A program made the translations under genes and the position numbers. The notes below the pieces were generated by a model. That model was not told the origin of the DNA. It did not search any database and saw only the letters and a list, made by a program, of their open reading frames with translations. 64,000 nucleotides of DNA, taken from Acanthosepion lycidas (Eukaryota > Mollusca > Cephalopoda > Sepiida > Sepiidae). Each line of letters starts with the position of its first letter. Position 1 is the stretch's first letter. Below are positions 1 through 12,486 of the stretch, piece after piece. The DNA lies in the NCBI GenBank assembly GCA_963932145.1, contig OZ010571.1, positions 153,525,598 to 153,589,597 on the forward strand, given 5' to 3'.

Positions 1-2101
1 ATAGAGGATTACACTTATAGCATACCAGATTATACATGTTTTCATTCAAATGCCTTTTGCATTGTATTTACCACATAAAATTTATTTTTATCTAGCTTTA
101 AATGTTTGCTTGTGCTGGTTGTAAGCAAAATTGCCTCAATTTAAATTTTGAAACTGTTCATTTTGGTTTTAGGATTCAGATTTTATTTTAACATTATTAG
201 AAAAATAACACTTTTTTTCTTTCTTTCTTTTCTTTTCTTTTTTTTTTCTTTTTTTTTTTTTTTTTACAATAATGTGATATTTAAAAAGAGAATTTCATAT
301 TTTAATATAAATTTGATTCAATGTGGAAAACTTAGTTTCGATGAATAAACTTACCTTTAAAGAAACTTAATTTATTTCCAGTACATTAAACATTTTAAAT
401 ATTCCACCCCACATTTTAAATTTTTAATATTGAAATGTTTTGATACTTAGCAAGTTAAGCTATTACGATGCATCTAATTCATCATGATACTGTGTATATA
501 TCTTCAGTGGTAGCATTGGTATATTTTGATAATAAATCTCTTGTTCCTATTAATGTTTGAAATTTTGGAAACATTCCTGAGTAAAATAAGTGCTATGAAG
601 GTCATTTGGAACTGTACTTTATATTTTTATGACATTATAAAATTGTAAAAGTTTTTAAAAGTTCTTTGAATTTTGCAAATTTCATCACGACTTTGAAATT
701 TTGTATGCGTGTGTGCACTGCATTATTATTTTTGCTTAAAATGTTTAGCTTTTTCTTTTTTAACTGAAATATTCTACTTACACCTGTCTCATCTTGTCTG
801 CCATTTTGCCTGCTCTGCAAATTAATATAGTTGTCCAGCATTATTTTTGTAAAGTGGAGCCTTAAATTGGTATTTTTCAAAGAATTTGGCATGGCTTACA
901 AAGTTCTTGTGCTGCTGATGAAAGATTTTTAGTATTTCGTTTATCAAAGTGTTAAACAACAAAAAATCTAAACATGGAACTGATCTACTTGTAAGTGCAT
1001 GAAATTATATATCTTTAAAGTGTTTGTAGATAAAAATGAACTGAAACGACATTAGTCTGCTTCATCAAATAAAACTTTTGTTTATTGTAAGTTTGAAAAC
1101 CACTTAATCAACAAGTATATCTTTTTAAAACAAAACAATTGTAAATAAAAAAAAATTCACTTAAAAGATGAAATATTACTAGAATAACATACCAAGAAGA
1201 GATCAAAATAAATATCCGGTATAAAACATTTCTTTTCAATGTTTGCAAAATGAAAGTGTTTTTGTTATCAGATTTTACAAGTTAATTTCTTCTTTTCCTT
1301 AGTAATTTATTTGCCACCCACCTCCTCCTGTTATTCAACCAGGATTGTCATTTCTTGTTAGAAAATGAAAGATAAAAGATGTAAATATTCTAAATGTATG
1401 ACTGGAATCTTTTATTTGTTCGGGAGAGGGGGAATCTGACATAGCCATGCAAAATCCAGTAAAGTAATAAAAAAAAAAAAAATTGAAGTTGTAATTATAT
1501 ACTATGAAAGTTGAGTATAAGACCAGAGTTAATGGTCAAAAACACCCTGATCAGAGATCTTTGATATGGCTAGGAGTTTCTTTAATGCTCTCTGTGTGCA
1601 TATAACACACACACTAAAAAGCAGAAAATTAACTTACTTTGGCATGATAGGTAGGTACATGCATAACAGGGCTCCAAGCTATAATGACAGAATTATTATT
1701 CCCTAAAAATGGTGTTTGTTGGCTGGTCATGATAAAGTTTCATATACATAAACAGTGGAGCAATTCTTGGATATCCGACCTTGCTTAACCAGCAAAAAAA
1801 AAAAAAAAAATAAATACAAAAAAAAACCACTTTTATGGAAAATGAGTGAACACTGATGTCTACTCAAATAAGGGTATCTATTAAAAATAATGTTTTGAAG
1901 TTATAAAAATGTTGAATTAAAAAAAAAAAAAATCTATTAATTTTATTATATAGTGTATACTTATTAGATTAATTCTGAGGGCATGATAAGATATAATTGA
2001 TTTTAGATTTTTCTAAAACCCCATACAAGATGAAGCAGAAATTACACCCCCACCACCATTTTAAATAGAAGAGGACTTTCTGCTTCATTCTGTATTTTCT
2101 T
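1..2101. other. AT-rich non-coding DNA, nothing recognised
   Basis: There are only short chance reading frames. A T/C-rich run lies at about 210-265 and short A-runs near 1470, 1795 and 1920. No repeat family or exon was identified. Confidence 0.6.
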
Positions 2102-2156
2102 TCATGTCTGATAAATTTCTGTAATTAAAACAATTACAGAAATTTATCAGACATGA
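2102..2156. repeat. Perfect 25-bp inverted repeat with a 5-nt loop
   Basis: Arms 2102-2126 and 2132-2156 are exact reverse complements (TCATGTCTGATAAATTTC... against its complement), separated by AAAAC. It is compact and fully paired, unlike the longer imperfect SINE fold-backs elsewhere in the window. It could be a recent local palindrome, a tiny MITE relic or an RNA hairpin; nothing distinguishes these here. Confidence 0.9.
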
Positions 2157-3012
2157 TGACAAATATAAAAGAACACATTAGATTTTAGTTTTTGATTAAG
2201 TAACAAATAGGAAAAATGTTATAAATTTAACATTTTGCTTAATCAGACATTTTGGAAATAGAATAAAATGTGGTGTAGAGATTTTTGAATTCTATGTTCA
2301 GTTTTCATTGGTTATGTCAACATGTATTGCATTAGTATATAAACAGTATTGTGTTGGTGTCATATTTATACTTCATAACGCATGAATATTAATTCTTCTG
2401 ATTTTTAAAAAAATTTTTTTTTCTTTTCAGTTGTTCTGGGTAGGTTTGTAGCAAAACATTAATAGAATAAAAAATTCCAATATCCAAATGGTTTTCACAA
2501 ATTCCATTTTATATACTTTCAATATTTCATGTCAGTCATTTTATCCTGTATGTTTATAACTTTTTATGCTATATTGTAAATTACTAACAGCGAACATTAC
2601 TTAACAAAATGGCACCTGTAACATTAGATCTGATTCTATGAAGAATTGGAAAGGAAGTGTTTTTTTTTTGTTTTTTTTTTTTTTTTATAGAATTGTTCTG
2701 GAAAAGATTTTGCACTGTGCAGGGCAATATAAGCCTTTTTGTATATATTGGAGTTGAAACTTTGTATCTTTTTATTGTTCTCCTCTTACAAAGTGATTAC
2801 AAAATAAAAGCAGTTATCTGTCATCAGTTTATTACTTTCCTTCAGTTTTATCAGGACGTTTTCTCTTCTCATGGCACACATTACTGAACAATGTGCAGAA
2901 TCATGATTACCTGCTTTATTTACAGATTTATTGTATTCTTTAGTAGTTTTATCCAGTTCAGTTTTATATAACAAATGGAACAGAGTAGAAAAATATATCT
3001 GGATGGCCTGTT
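2157..3012. other. AT-rich non-coding DNA
   Basis: No gene or repeat family recognised. T-runs lie near 2659-2685. Confidence 0.6.
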
Positions 3013-3102
3013 TTTTATTTTTATTTTTATTTTTATTTTTTTAACTCCAAGCAAGGCAATAATGCCACTAAGATGCAAGGGGTTACTGAGATTGAAAGAA
3101 AA
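3013..3102 (-). mobile_element. Short 3' end of a LINE (or of a SINE sharing its tail)
   Basis: On the - strand it reads CAGTAACCCCTTGCATCTTAG, then TGGCATTATTGCCTTGCTTGG, then a (TAAAA)n tail. Two other sites in the window share this terminal block: 60897-60945 on +, downstream of a LINE reverse-transcriptase end, and 48515-48580 on -. The A-rich tail and severe 5' truncation are typical of LINE insertions. Confidence 0.65.
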
Positions 3103-4732
3103 TAAGACTTTAGAAGGGACCAGAAACCCAATCCTACACTAACAATTCAGTACTAATTACTTCTGTCTTGCTAAGCTTGTAATGCTTTTATCCAATGTTT
3201 AAATTTAATCTTTAAAAAAATGTGCATTTAAAGCTTTATCTACAAATGTATTATTGAAACATTCATAAAAATAGACAAATAAAATCAGGTTTTATAGATA
3301 TGTTAACGACAGCCCAATATCTTGCATTTGAATTTTCAAAATAGCTTTATAAAATCCTAAGAACAAGTTGTGGAAGAATTGCTAAATATCATAAAATAAT
3401 GGCATTTATAAGTTTTTCTTCCAGCTAATTTATTTTTTAATCTCACATTAGTACCAAATTTGAAGTATAGCCTAAATGATGCTACTTGTGATTTGTTTAT
3501 AAAAAATGACTTGAATTTGTTCAAGACAAAATAAGCAGTAAACAAAAGCAAAAGTTATTCTAATTTGAATCAAAATTGTCTCCTTTTAAAAATAAGAGTT
3601 CAGTTTTAATTATTTTAAAGAGTAACTATTTGAACTAATTATGAATACTAGTTTTGATAAAACTAGTTCACACATACCATGCAAAAATTAGATATTTAAG
3701 TAATTTTGTGATTTGTATTGGTCGTATTTTATTTTTTTTATTTTTACAGTTAATTCTATTATTACATGCAAGTAAAAATATACACATAAAAAAAAATATG
3801 TAGCATCCTGTTATCTCCTACTTACTAATGAATATTCCATTATGTAAATGTAACCGAAATTTGTTTATTGGCATTGAATAATGTTTCTTGTTACCATAGC
3901 AAAGGAATCTCTCAAATGCAGGAAGATGAGAATGTGACCAATATGTAAAGTTACACCATATTTTATATCGTACAATAGATTTGTATGTAATAAATATGAA
4001 AATTAAAACTGTATAATTTTTTTTATTTATTGCTCTTCTGTGGGTTGTTTATTAATGCAAACTTGCTTCAGTTTGAAATCCACTTTCTGATGAATGTGGT
4101 AATGAGCCTCACTAACTCTTCCTCCTTCAAAGCTGAACATCTGACTCATTGTTATGCTTATTGCATAGTCAAACTGACCAATATATTCTGTATGTTTTTA
4201 TACCTATTCTTTTGCTATTGTCACTATTAATATTTTTATCTTGAACCCCCTTCCCTCTCTTTACCCATCTTTGTTCATAAAGTTCACCATGTGTAATTTC
4301 TTTAATTTAAAAAGGTACCAAGTGAAACTGTATACTGCATCATACAATTAAACGGAGCTAAACACAGCTGCCATTAATAACCAACAGTGTTGGTACTTGA
4401 ATAGTGAACTAATGTTTACCAAATGCCTGCTCATTTGAAAATGCTTCAACAATGCTCAACATTTTTGGTAAGGGCCATTGGGGAAGTACTTTCATTTCCT
4501 GAAAAAGCAAGAATGGTGACATGAAAAAAAAACAAATTTTAGACACAATAAAGAAACTTTCTCATTTCAACTGATGACTTTAGTTTGTGTCTATAAAGTT
4601 TTAATTTATTTAGTTAAGCTTGGCTCAAGACAACTTTTTATTACCTTCAATATTGGGTGAGTTATAATACCTAAAGACTGTTTCAATATTATCTGTTTGT
4701 ATAACATGATGTTATGGGTAGTATATTAGGAT
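3103..4732. other. AT-rich non-coding DNA
   Basis: Nothing coding recognised. There is a small hairpin near 3647-3666 (ACTAGTTTT...AAACTAGT). One 66-codon frame at 4030-4230 resembles no protein I know. Confidence 0.6.
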
Positions 4733-5345
4733 ATTGATTACTTGCATTATTTACATTATTCAGACTTATGCTCATCTTCCCTGCCTTATGCTCATCTTCC
4801 CTGCCTTATGCTCATCTTCCCTGCCTTATGCTCATCTTCCCTGCCTTATGCTCATCTTCCCTGCCTTATGCTCATCTTCCCTGCCTTATGCTCATCTTCC
4901 CTGCCTTATGCTCATCTTCCATGCCTTATGCTCATCTTCCATGCCTTATTCACTACATTTTAGTCGTTTTCCTCTCGGCCTTCTTCAGGTGACTTGAATT
5001 TCATACCAAACCCTTTCTGTCCACCAGGGTAGATTCTTCTAGTTCCATGTGCCATGCCTCTTCTGGATGTCTCAGTTATTTCCCTTAATTCAATTCTCCA
5101 AGTTTTAATTCACCACTGCTGTGGCCTGGTATTGAACTCATAACTCTTTGGGTCTAGTCACTGAATCTAACCAACATCTTTATCCACTGGGCAATATGTC
5201 CTTGGTTTGAAATTCCAATCACCTGAAGAAGGGCGGAGCATACACAGTCGAAATGTTGTGAATATGCTAATGAAGATGAGGATAACAGTCTGAGTAATGT
5301 AAATAATGCAAGTAATGATAATACCTCATCTCAGAGATATAGACA
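4733..5345 (+). mobile_element. Fold-back tRNA-derived SINE (family FB), copy 1
   Basis: The left arm starts TTACTTGCATTATTTACATT, the inverse of the right end at about 5296-5316. Between the arms lies a tRNA-like head on the - strand: A-box-like TTGCCCAGTGG and B-box-like GAGTTCAATACC, read on -. The right arm holds the family signature CACCTGAAGAAGG followed by GAAATGTTGTGAATATG, then ATACCTCATCTCAGAGATATAGACAG as the 3' tail. Stem arms are roughly 4739-5010 and 5206-5316. The left arm is swollen by the minisatellite at 4766-4945. I do not know a published name for the family. Confidence 0.75.
4766..4950 (+). repeat. 20-bp minisatellite, nine copies plus a partial
   Basis: The unit TTATGCTCATCTTCCCTGCC repeats exactly at 20-bp steps from 4766; the last two copies carry A for C in the CTGCC part. 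The unit matches the left arm of the sister SINE at 46706-46725 (TTATCCTCATCTTCCTTGCC). The array is therefore an expansion of 20 bp of the SINE arm and encodes no protein of interest, although all three forward frames are open. Confidence 0.95.
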
Positions 5346-5995
5346 GATAGGATTTTGATTTTTCTTATTCCTACTAATTAACCTTATTAGTTATGCTTAG
5401 CTTTTAACAATCCTAAACCTTTCTGGTCATACATTCATCACCACTAGTCCCATGACTGGATGTGGTTGTAGGGTGGCTGTGCAGCTGAGAACCTGACCAC
5501 TCAACTTCACATATCTGGGTTGAAAGCTAGAGAGGTATTCATACATATATAGTGTTTCTTGCAGAAAGTAAACTTGACAGTGCCCATCCCCCTCTTCAGG
5601 TCAAATGACAGCTGATATTGTCCAACTTGAGAGCCTGTCTTGGTCATGTGGTGGTTGATTCCATGTGGAGAAACCTTTTCCATTGTTGTTGACTTCAGAC
5701 TCCAAAGCCTTCTTCCCAGTATCATCACCACACTAGCTGCATCCATAGCTATGGAACGCAGGCCATCTATTGTGCTAGATGGCCATTGAAAGTACAATAT
5801 GGTTCATTTGCCTTTGACAGGATGGTTTTTAATCCTTCTGGGTGGAAAGCCAACCTTGGTACCAGGAAAGCCTGGTAGGGGAACTGGTTTCCTTGTTGAT
5901 TTGTACATGCAACAAGTAGTACTGGCATATAGTGTCCCAGTAACACTATCTGCCATAAAAGGAAGTGCAGAATTTTGTTCTATTTTTAACTAAAA
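5346..5995. other. Unclassified block, less AT-rich than its surroundings
   Basis: This stretch is visibly richer in G and C than the flanks and holds a 96-codon frame on - (5507-5797) and a 64-codon frame on + (5799-5993). I recognise neither protein. It is probably an old repeat of unknown type. Confidence 0.35.
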
Positions 5996-7349
5996 TCTTT
6001 CTTACAGATTGAACCTGAGAATTTTTGTCAGGAAAAGATTGTCATTGGTACAAAATATATTGATACAAATATTTCTCATGTAATAAATAGGGTTTTTATA
6101 TTTAAGTTTTGTCATGGGACATTATATGCATTTGTATTAGTCTTTTTTTTCCTTCTGTGTTTTCTCTTTTGTCTTGTTTTATTAACTCTGTTGGATAACA
6201 GTTAAAGTTTGTTTTTACCATGCTCTTTTGTTAATAGTAACTTTTCACCGTTTCATTTATGTTTTGTGTATTAACCCCCCCCAATTTTTTTTTTTTTAAC
6301 TAAAATATAGATACAAAAGATGATCTACCTAGCAAAAGACATTTTTAATAAAGTATAAAGATTTAGATAATTATGATGCTTTAGTTTGCTTCATTCTCAC
6401 TTATTTGATCACTTAAAATGGTGATTCTGAACTCAAAAGTCTAGACAATAAGCAGTATTCCTTAGCATTGTTATTTAAAGTGTATCCTATTTATTATGCT
6501 ATCTAAAAAAACTGAAACCTACTTTAAAAGAAATACTGATTTATATAATTTGTTTGCATTAATTACCTGATATTTTATTCCATCTGTTAATAGAAAAGCT
6601 TATATGCTACAATTTCAGTATCCATTACAATGTTCTAATGATTTTAGATTATCTAATATAGAAAAATATGTGTGTATGTGCATGCATGTAAGGATAAAGC
6701 CTACTTCTGACAGAAAGATTTTCGTGGCTGATAATGTGGTTTAGCTTCTAAATTTGTAATTCTAAATTCTGATTAATTCATTGCTTCAACAGTTTTATTA
6801 AAACTTACTTAACTACTTGAGCCACTGATATTTTTCGAAAAAAATATATTTTTCAACTTAGAAAATGGTACCACTTGTTTTATTGCATGTCTTTTTATTT
6901 TATTTATTTATTGTTTATTTTATTTTATTTTTTTAATAATTTTTTTTCCTTTAAGGTTGGATATGGTGCATGGATAAGCAAACAATATTGCAACTGAATT
7001 TATTGAAGTTGTTTATATTTGACATAATGTGGCAAAAGAAAAAAAAATCATTTACCAAGAAACGGGACTCATGCCTTCTGTAAGACAAAATAACTAAAAT
7101 AGAAGTGTCAATGGCAGCTGTGGCCATAAATGCATTTCGATACGTTAATATTGTGTACCCTCTCCCACCTGTCGACCAATGAATATGAAGTTTTTTATTT
7201 TTCTACCTCATCTATCAGCTCACATTTTGGATTTTCTGACCATTTACATGTATTGAAATTTGTAACATTGGATCTGTGATTTGTGATTTCAACATTTTTT
7301 TTTCTGTCCCTGGATCTTCAAGTTTGGATTTGTGATTTGTTTAGTTCAT
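5996..7349. other. AT-rich non-coding DNA
   Basis: No gene or known repeat recognised. There are poly-T and TTTA-type simple runs near 6284-6298 and 6890-6950. Confidence 0.6.
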
Positions 7350-8110
7350 TGTGGAATTGAGCAGACGACAATTTCAATCTAAAATTAATTCCTCAATTTG
7401 ACGGCAGTGGGTCATTAGTATAATGGGTTTAGAAAGTTGAACTGGTATGCAAACTCTGTGATGTGACATGGCTCAAACTATCATTTCCATTTGACTGACT
7501 GGTGGGGCATTTACAGTGTATCAGCAATTGACCAAAGGAAGAGAGTGGAAGCAGCATGAATTAAGGCTGTGCTATACAACACTTTTTGCTGTGGACAGTT
7601 TCTCTGCATACAAGAAGTTCAAAGCTCAGAAACTGTACTCAGGTTAAACTAGATGTTTACTTGGCTGATTTGAGAAAGTTGGTGTTACTGTTCCAAGGAA
7701 TGCCTGACTGCACGATGGTGTGTACCTTTGTCCATCAACTCCTCTGACCTCAAGGATGGACTTGCTGCTACTTCAGGAGGTACTGGCCCAGATGCTTATG
7801 AAGGAAGAGTCTGAAGAGGAATGTCTACCCAAAGTAAATGTGTTCTCTCAATTGTGGGTACTTCTGTTAGAATTAAGTGCTACAGATGTAATTGTCCAAA
7901 TCACCCACCTGGTGAGGGACTACCTCCAGAAGGAGCAAACAACTCTGGCACATTGCTGCCACTGCCATAGGTGCCAGGGGCCAGGGCACCTGTTATGAGA
8001 TTGTCCGATCAAGGAGTGATACATCAGCGCCAGCTTCATCCCCCTCCAAGATGTAAATGCAGTGCCTCTTCTACCTGACCATATCGGTGCCAGTCTTTGC
8101 TGCAAGGTGT
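7350..8110 (+). mobile_element. Fossil gag region of a Ty3/Gypsy-like LTR retroelement
   Basis: The + strand shows a decayed Gag-type sequence of the Ty3/Gypsy group, ending in a zinc-knuckle (nucleocapsid-like) part near 7870-8010. It is clearly broken, with many breaks, and I see no LTRs, protease, polymerase or envelope part next to it. Decay suggests an old insertion. A gag-like ORF1 of another retroelement is the alternative. Confidence 0.6.
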
Positions 8111-8156
8111 GGCCATTTCATTATATCCCTCTGGTAAACCTTTTATGCTCAAAAAA

Positions 8157-8620
8157 TTAACAAGTAACCTGAGATAAATAAGAAGGAACATTGTTGTGCA
8201 TAAATACATGCTTTACTTTGAAACTGTGAGGCTGGAACTTGTACCATTCAAAGAAAGTCTTGCAGTTGAAATCACAATATTTAGCACTGTTCAGTTTAAC
8301 TCTTGCATTGAGTGGTCCAATAATGTTTTGGTCAACAATTCCAGCCCATATCATCATATTGCCACCTTTTTGATGCCTACAGGCACATCTGCATTGGGTA
8401 GGATCAACTTATCAAATGTTACCCGAGATTCATCCATGAAAATTACTTTACAAAAGTCAATTTTCATGTATTTCTTGTCCCACTTTTGACACTTTAAAAT
8501 ATTTGCTTTACTGAGAGTAGTTTGCCACAAGGATTTCTTGACAGATTCCAGTTTGCAAAGTATTCTGCACCTTTTTATCCTTTTTGACTCCAATTCCAGC
8601 TTGTTCAAAGATCTGACCAT
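8157..8620 (-). pseudogene. Tc1/mariner-type transposase remnant
   Basis: On the - strand two overlapping frames give the middle of a Tc1-like DDE transposase. Frame one (8620-8354) has KKSLWQTTLSKAN and then VIFMDESRVTFD, containing the first catalytic Asp. Frame two (8357-8157) starts MMIWAGIVDQNIIGPL, the VMIWAGI...GPL block of Tc1 proteins, and ends FMHNNVPSYLSQ where intact relatives have QDNAPSH. A frameshift lies near 8370, the second catalytic Asp is replaced by Asn, and the third acidic residue and the N-terminal HTH domain were not found. The element is dead. Confidence 0.8.
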
Positions 8621-8630
8621 GGGTCAAAAG

Positions 8631-11046
8631 TGCTTGTTTCACTACAACATGTGTTTACATTCGTTTCAAGGAGACAAGTTCTTAGTCTTTTTCTTTACTT
8701 CTATTTCTCAACTTAGTTATATTTTCAACAGCCCTCTTTTATCATTTGATGATCTCTGTGAAGCTCCTTTTATATCTCCAATGTGGATATTTCCTTACTC
8801 GATAACTTTTTGACTTATTGAAGATTATATGATTTACATAATGATTCCAGAAGGGCTATACTTTAAGCTATGTAGATATATCTCTTGAAGTTTTGATGGT
8901 ATTGTATTTTTATGCCAAGTATCTAAGCACCAAAAAAAAAAAAGAAAACTCTAACTTAACTACTTTTTTTCAAAGTAGCAACTTAGGTTAGATTTCAAGT
9001 TTAATCACTTTATGCAATATGATCATAAAATTTCACTAAATAATTTTAATTTTTCATGATCATCGTAAACTTGCTAGCAGTTTGTGTTTCATTTTAAAAG
9101 TATTGCTTTATTTCAGTATGGTATAAATAAAAAATTTACCTGAGAATTTTCTTATTTTCTTATCCATATACCTTTTTACTTACACATATTTGTTCTCCGT
9201 TATTGGTCTCCAATTACTTCTCTCTGGAATTTGTAATTAACCCCTGAACTTATTTGTTTGTCTGGAATTTTCAATTTGGTCTTCTTTTCAACCCTTTACT
9301 ACTTCTTAGCTTTTTTGTTTTGTTAGTGAAAAGGGTTTTGGCAGGTGTCTTATTCCTTGTAAGCATTCCTTTTTGCTTGTTACTAACAAATAGGTAAAAG
9401 TTGTGGTTGCCGTTTTGATAGGTAAATATTTTAGAAGAAGTGCTGTAAATTAGTCATCATAGTAAGTGATAGTTCTAATTACATTTTTTTTATATACAAA
9501 ACAACTAATTTAATTATCTTAATTGTTTATGCATGCTAAATGAAGAGGCAGAAGGAAAGTTGATTGTACAAGTGAATTTTATAATAAATTGTGATTAACT
9601 TTTGTGAATGGGATAAAGGTGTACATTGTTCACTTGTGTCAATATTAAAACATGGAATAGAATTTTGTACTTTCTACTGTAGATTGTCATAGTAGTTCTT
9701 TGCTCATATCTACTAAACACAATCCTCTTATCTATTTGAATTGGAAAACCATAAAATACATTTTAGTATCTCTGCAGTATCTCTCTTGAAAATTACTTAA
9801 AATTTTTTACTTCTCACCCCCTTTCTCACTATTCAAAGTTTTAGTTAAACTAATTTTATTCAGAAAGAAAAATAGTATAAGTTTCAAAATAGAAAGGTTT
9901 GACCATTTCTTAAAATATGTATGTCAAAAATGTTAAATTTTAGGAACACTTTTCTTTTAAGAGGTGAAATTTTTTACCTCACATTGTCTAAAAGAACAAT
10001 TTAAAGTTGGCTGAGAATCCAAATTTAAATTTCTTTTTGTAGTAACACTGGTTTATTGGTGAAACATATCGATGTTTTCTTACACATTTACCAAGAAGTG
10101 AAATACGAATAAATTAAAATCAAGCTCTGAAATACATGCTTCTAGTTTCTTTGTGTATTTCATTTAGCAAAATAGAAGGTAAATATTTTTTTCTTTTTCT
10201 CTATAATTAAAATCTTGAAAAACTTCCAGAAAGTTTATCAGCAATTATAGCAAATGTTACAAGTTACTAAAAAGTTAAGATTTGAGCTTTGATTTGAAAC
10301 AACTGAATATTTGAAATATTTAAAGGAAATTTTTCTTTGTTTTGGAAAATTTTCTCTGTGGATATTTTTGTTTGCTAGTATAAAATAATTTTGAAGTCTT
10401 TCATTCCCTTTTATCTTTTTTATCAGAAAATTAAAACTTGGTTAGTGAACCAAATATAGTATAAAAAGAATTTATTCAAAAGGTTGAGTGCTTCAAATCA
10501 AATGTTGTTGACAATTCTTGGCGTTTCCTTATTTTATTTCCTTAGATCATTGGCAAATGAAATGATGCATGGATCATAAGGGCAGAAGTCTAAATCTGAT
10601 ATTCAAATCAATATAATTTGAATTAATGTTGCCTTTGTGGAGAAATAGTGATAGCTTTTTGTGGTCAATATCTTTAGACTTTTTCCCCTTTAAATCATTT
10701 GTTTGAATTTAAAAGTTTTTGATATTAGAAACTTCTTTTTTTTTTTCTCTCTGGAGATTTCCTTTGTCTGAAAACTTTGTTGCTTTGAAAATTTTCCTTA
10801 TAGCATATCTATCTACACTTTGTTCATCAGACCTCCAAAAGTGCATATAAAACCTACTCGCTTTTACCTGGTTTTCTAATCATTTTTCTTTTTGTTAAAG
10901 ATAGCTATTCATTCAATTTCCAGTACTTTGTAGTGAGATTTTAATCTGAGACAACCAATATTTGGCATTTTGTAAAGATAAAAAAATTCAATTTAGGCTG
11001 CTTGGGATTTTATTGTAAATCTTTTTAAAAAAAAATAATGAAGAAT

Positions 11047-11081
<35 letters not shown>

Positions 11082-11885
11082 TTCCTTAAATTTCCTGCTG
11101 AATAGAAATTAAAAAAAAATATTGTGGCATTGAATGTTTTGAATTGAATAATAATTTAAAATGCTTTTATTTTTGTATTCCTTTTAATAACAGAACAAAT
11201 TTAGAAGTTTTTCTTTTCTAAATATCATTAATTCTGATAAAGGAATTTTTTAATCAACAATATGAAGATACAAATGTTGATGTGAGTTGAGCAATACAAA
11301 TTAATACATGCAGCTCAAAGAAATGATCTCTTTTTTTAAATAGATTCCTTTACAGTTTCTACATCTTTTTATCCAATAATTTTATATTATGTCACCTAAT
11401 TCTTTATGTGGTATATAATACTTTTGACTTTTTTATTTTGCTTTCATAAAAATAGATACAATTTAGGTAGTATGATGTTTTTTGTTTTTTTTTTTTTTAA
11501 TTAATCTTAAGATTAAAATTCTTCTACAGTTCTAGCCTGGCATGTAGATTTGATTCTAAAATCATATGTCCAGAACACATTCCCTTGAGAATCTTTGCAA
11601 ATAGCCTTTATATTGGAAGAAGAACATTTTCTTGTTCTGTAGATTTGTATATCAGTGAATATGGAACTTAAATTTCAGTTGAATTGCAATTATGGTTGGC
11701 ATTACAAGTTCTTTTATCCTTACTCTCTACTGCTTCTTTACTTTAATATATGCAAATTATGAATTGTCATGACTGTTCTTGGGGAAAAGTAGTGGAGTAG
11801 TTTAGTGTTTCAGTGTCTTCTCAACACTTAAAAAAAAATGTCTTCTCTTAAACGTCCGATTTTGACAAATTGAAATTATCTTATT
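8631..11885. other. AT-rich non-coding DNA
   Basis: No exon or classified repeat seen. A 31-base T-run lies at 11050-11080. Confidence 0.6.
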
Positions 11886-12130
11886 TTCCAATATGACAAT
11901 GTAACACTGCATGTTGCAAAACTGACCTTGCAGAACCTAGAGTTGAAATAGGAAGCCCTTCACCATATTTCTTCTGACTTGGCTCTTTCTGATTTTCATT
12001 TGTTCTGGTTTCTACAGAAAAAAACTTGACTCTGTACAGTCAATAGAAATCTACCACACAACCTTCTTCCAACAAAAAAGTTTAAATTCATGCCTGACAC
12101 AATACAGAAATAATGGAATTACTAAAGAAA
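11886..12130 (+). pseudogene. Mariner transposase C-terminal remnant
   Basis: Translation gives YDNVTLHVAKLTLQNLEL, then SSDLALSDFHLF, then KFMPDTIQK. These correspond in order to the mariner blocks HDNARPHVA..TLQ.L, SPDLAPSDYHLF and KLP.RWQK, so the second catalytic Asp and the region after it are represented. Several in-frame stops and the lack of upstream transposase show an old fragment. The match is from memory of family motifs. Confidence 0.7.
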
Positions 12131-12437
12131 TAATATTTGGCCTGAATGATCTCCCCCCCCCTCGTCATTACTCAATTCGGAAGACAATGGGTTTGACATA
12201 AAATGATTTTAACCTGTTCTCTTTTTATCTGAATAACTCAAATGGTTTTTCAGTGATTCTTGCCAAAAAATGGTGTCAAGATGGCTAAATGTCTTATCTG
12301 AAAACCTGGAAAAAAAGAAACTCTATTAATTTAGTGTTTTTTTTTTTTTGTTTTTTTGTTTTTTTTTTTTTTCCTTAGATATTAAAATTTTGTGGGATGG
12401 ACAATTTATGCTGTTACACCTTGTGTGTGTGCGCGCA

Positions 12438-12441
<4 letters not shown>

Positions 12442-12481
<40 letters not shown>
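12442..12481. repeat. (AT)n microsatellite
   Basis: An uninterrupted TA run preceded by a short GT/GC run (GTGTGTGTGCGCGC). Confidence 0.95.

Positions 12482-12486
<5 letters not shown>

Noticed and set aside
4734-4997. Three overlapping open frames with LPCLMLIFPALCSSS-like repeats
   Set aside because: They are produced by the 20-bp minisatellite, whose unit length is not a multiple of three and lacks stops in all three frames.
4733-5345. Classical DNA-transposon MITE explanation for family FB
   Set aside because: The one-sided tail, the 12-bp target duplication at 49940/50397 and tRNA-like boxes fit retroposition better than cut-and-paste transposition.
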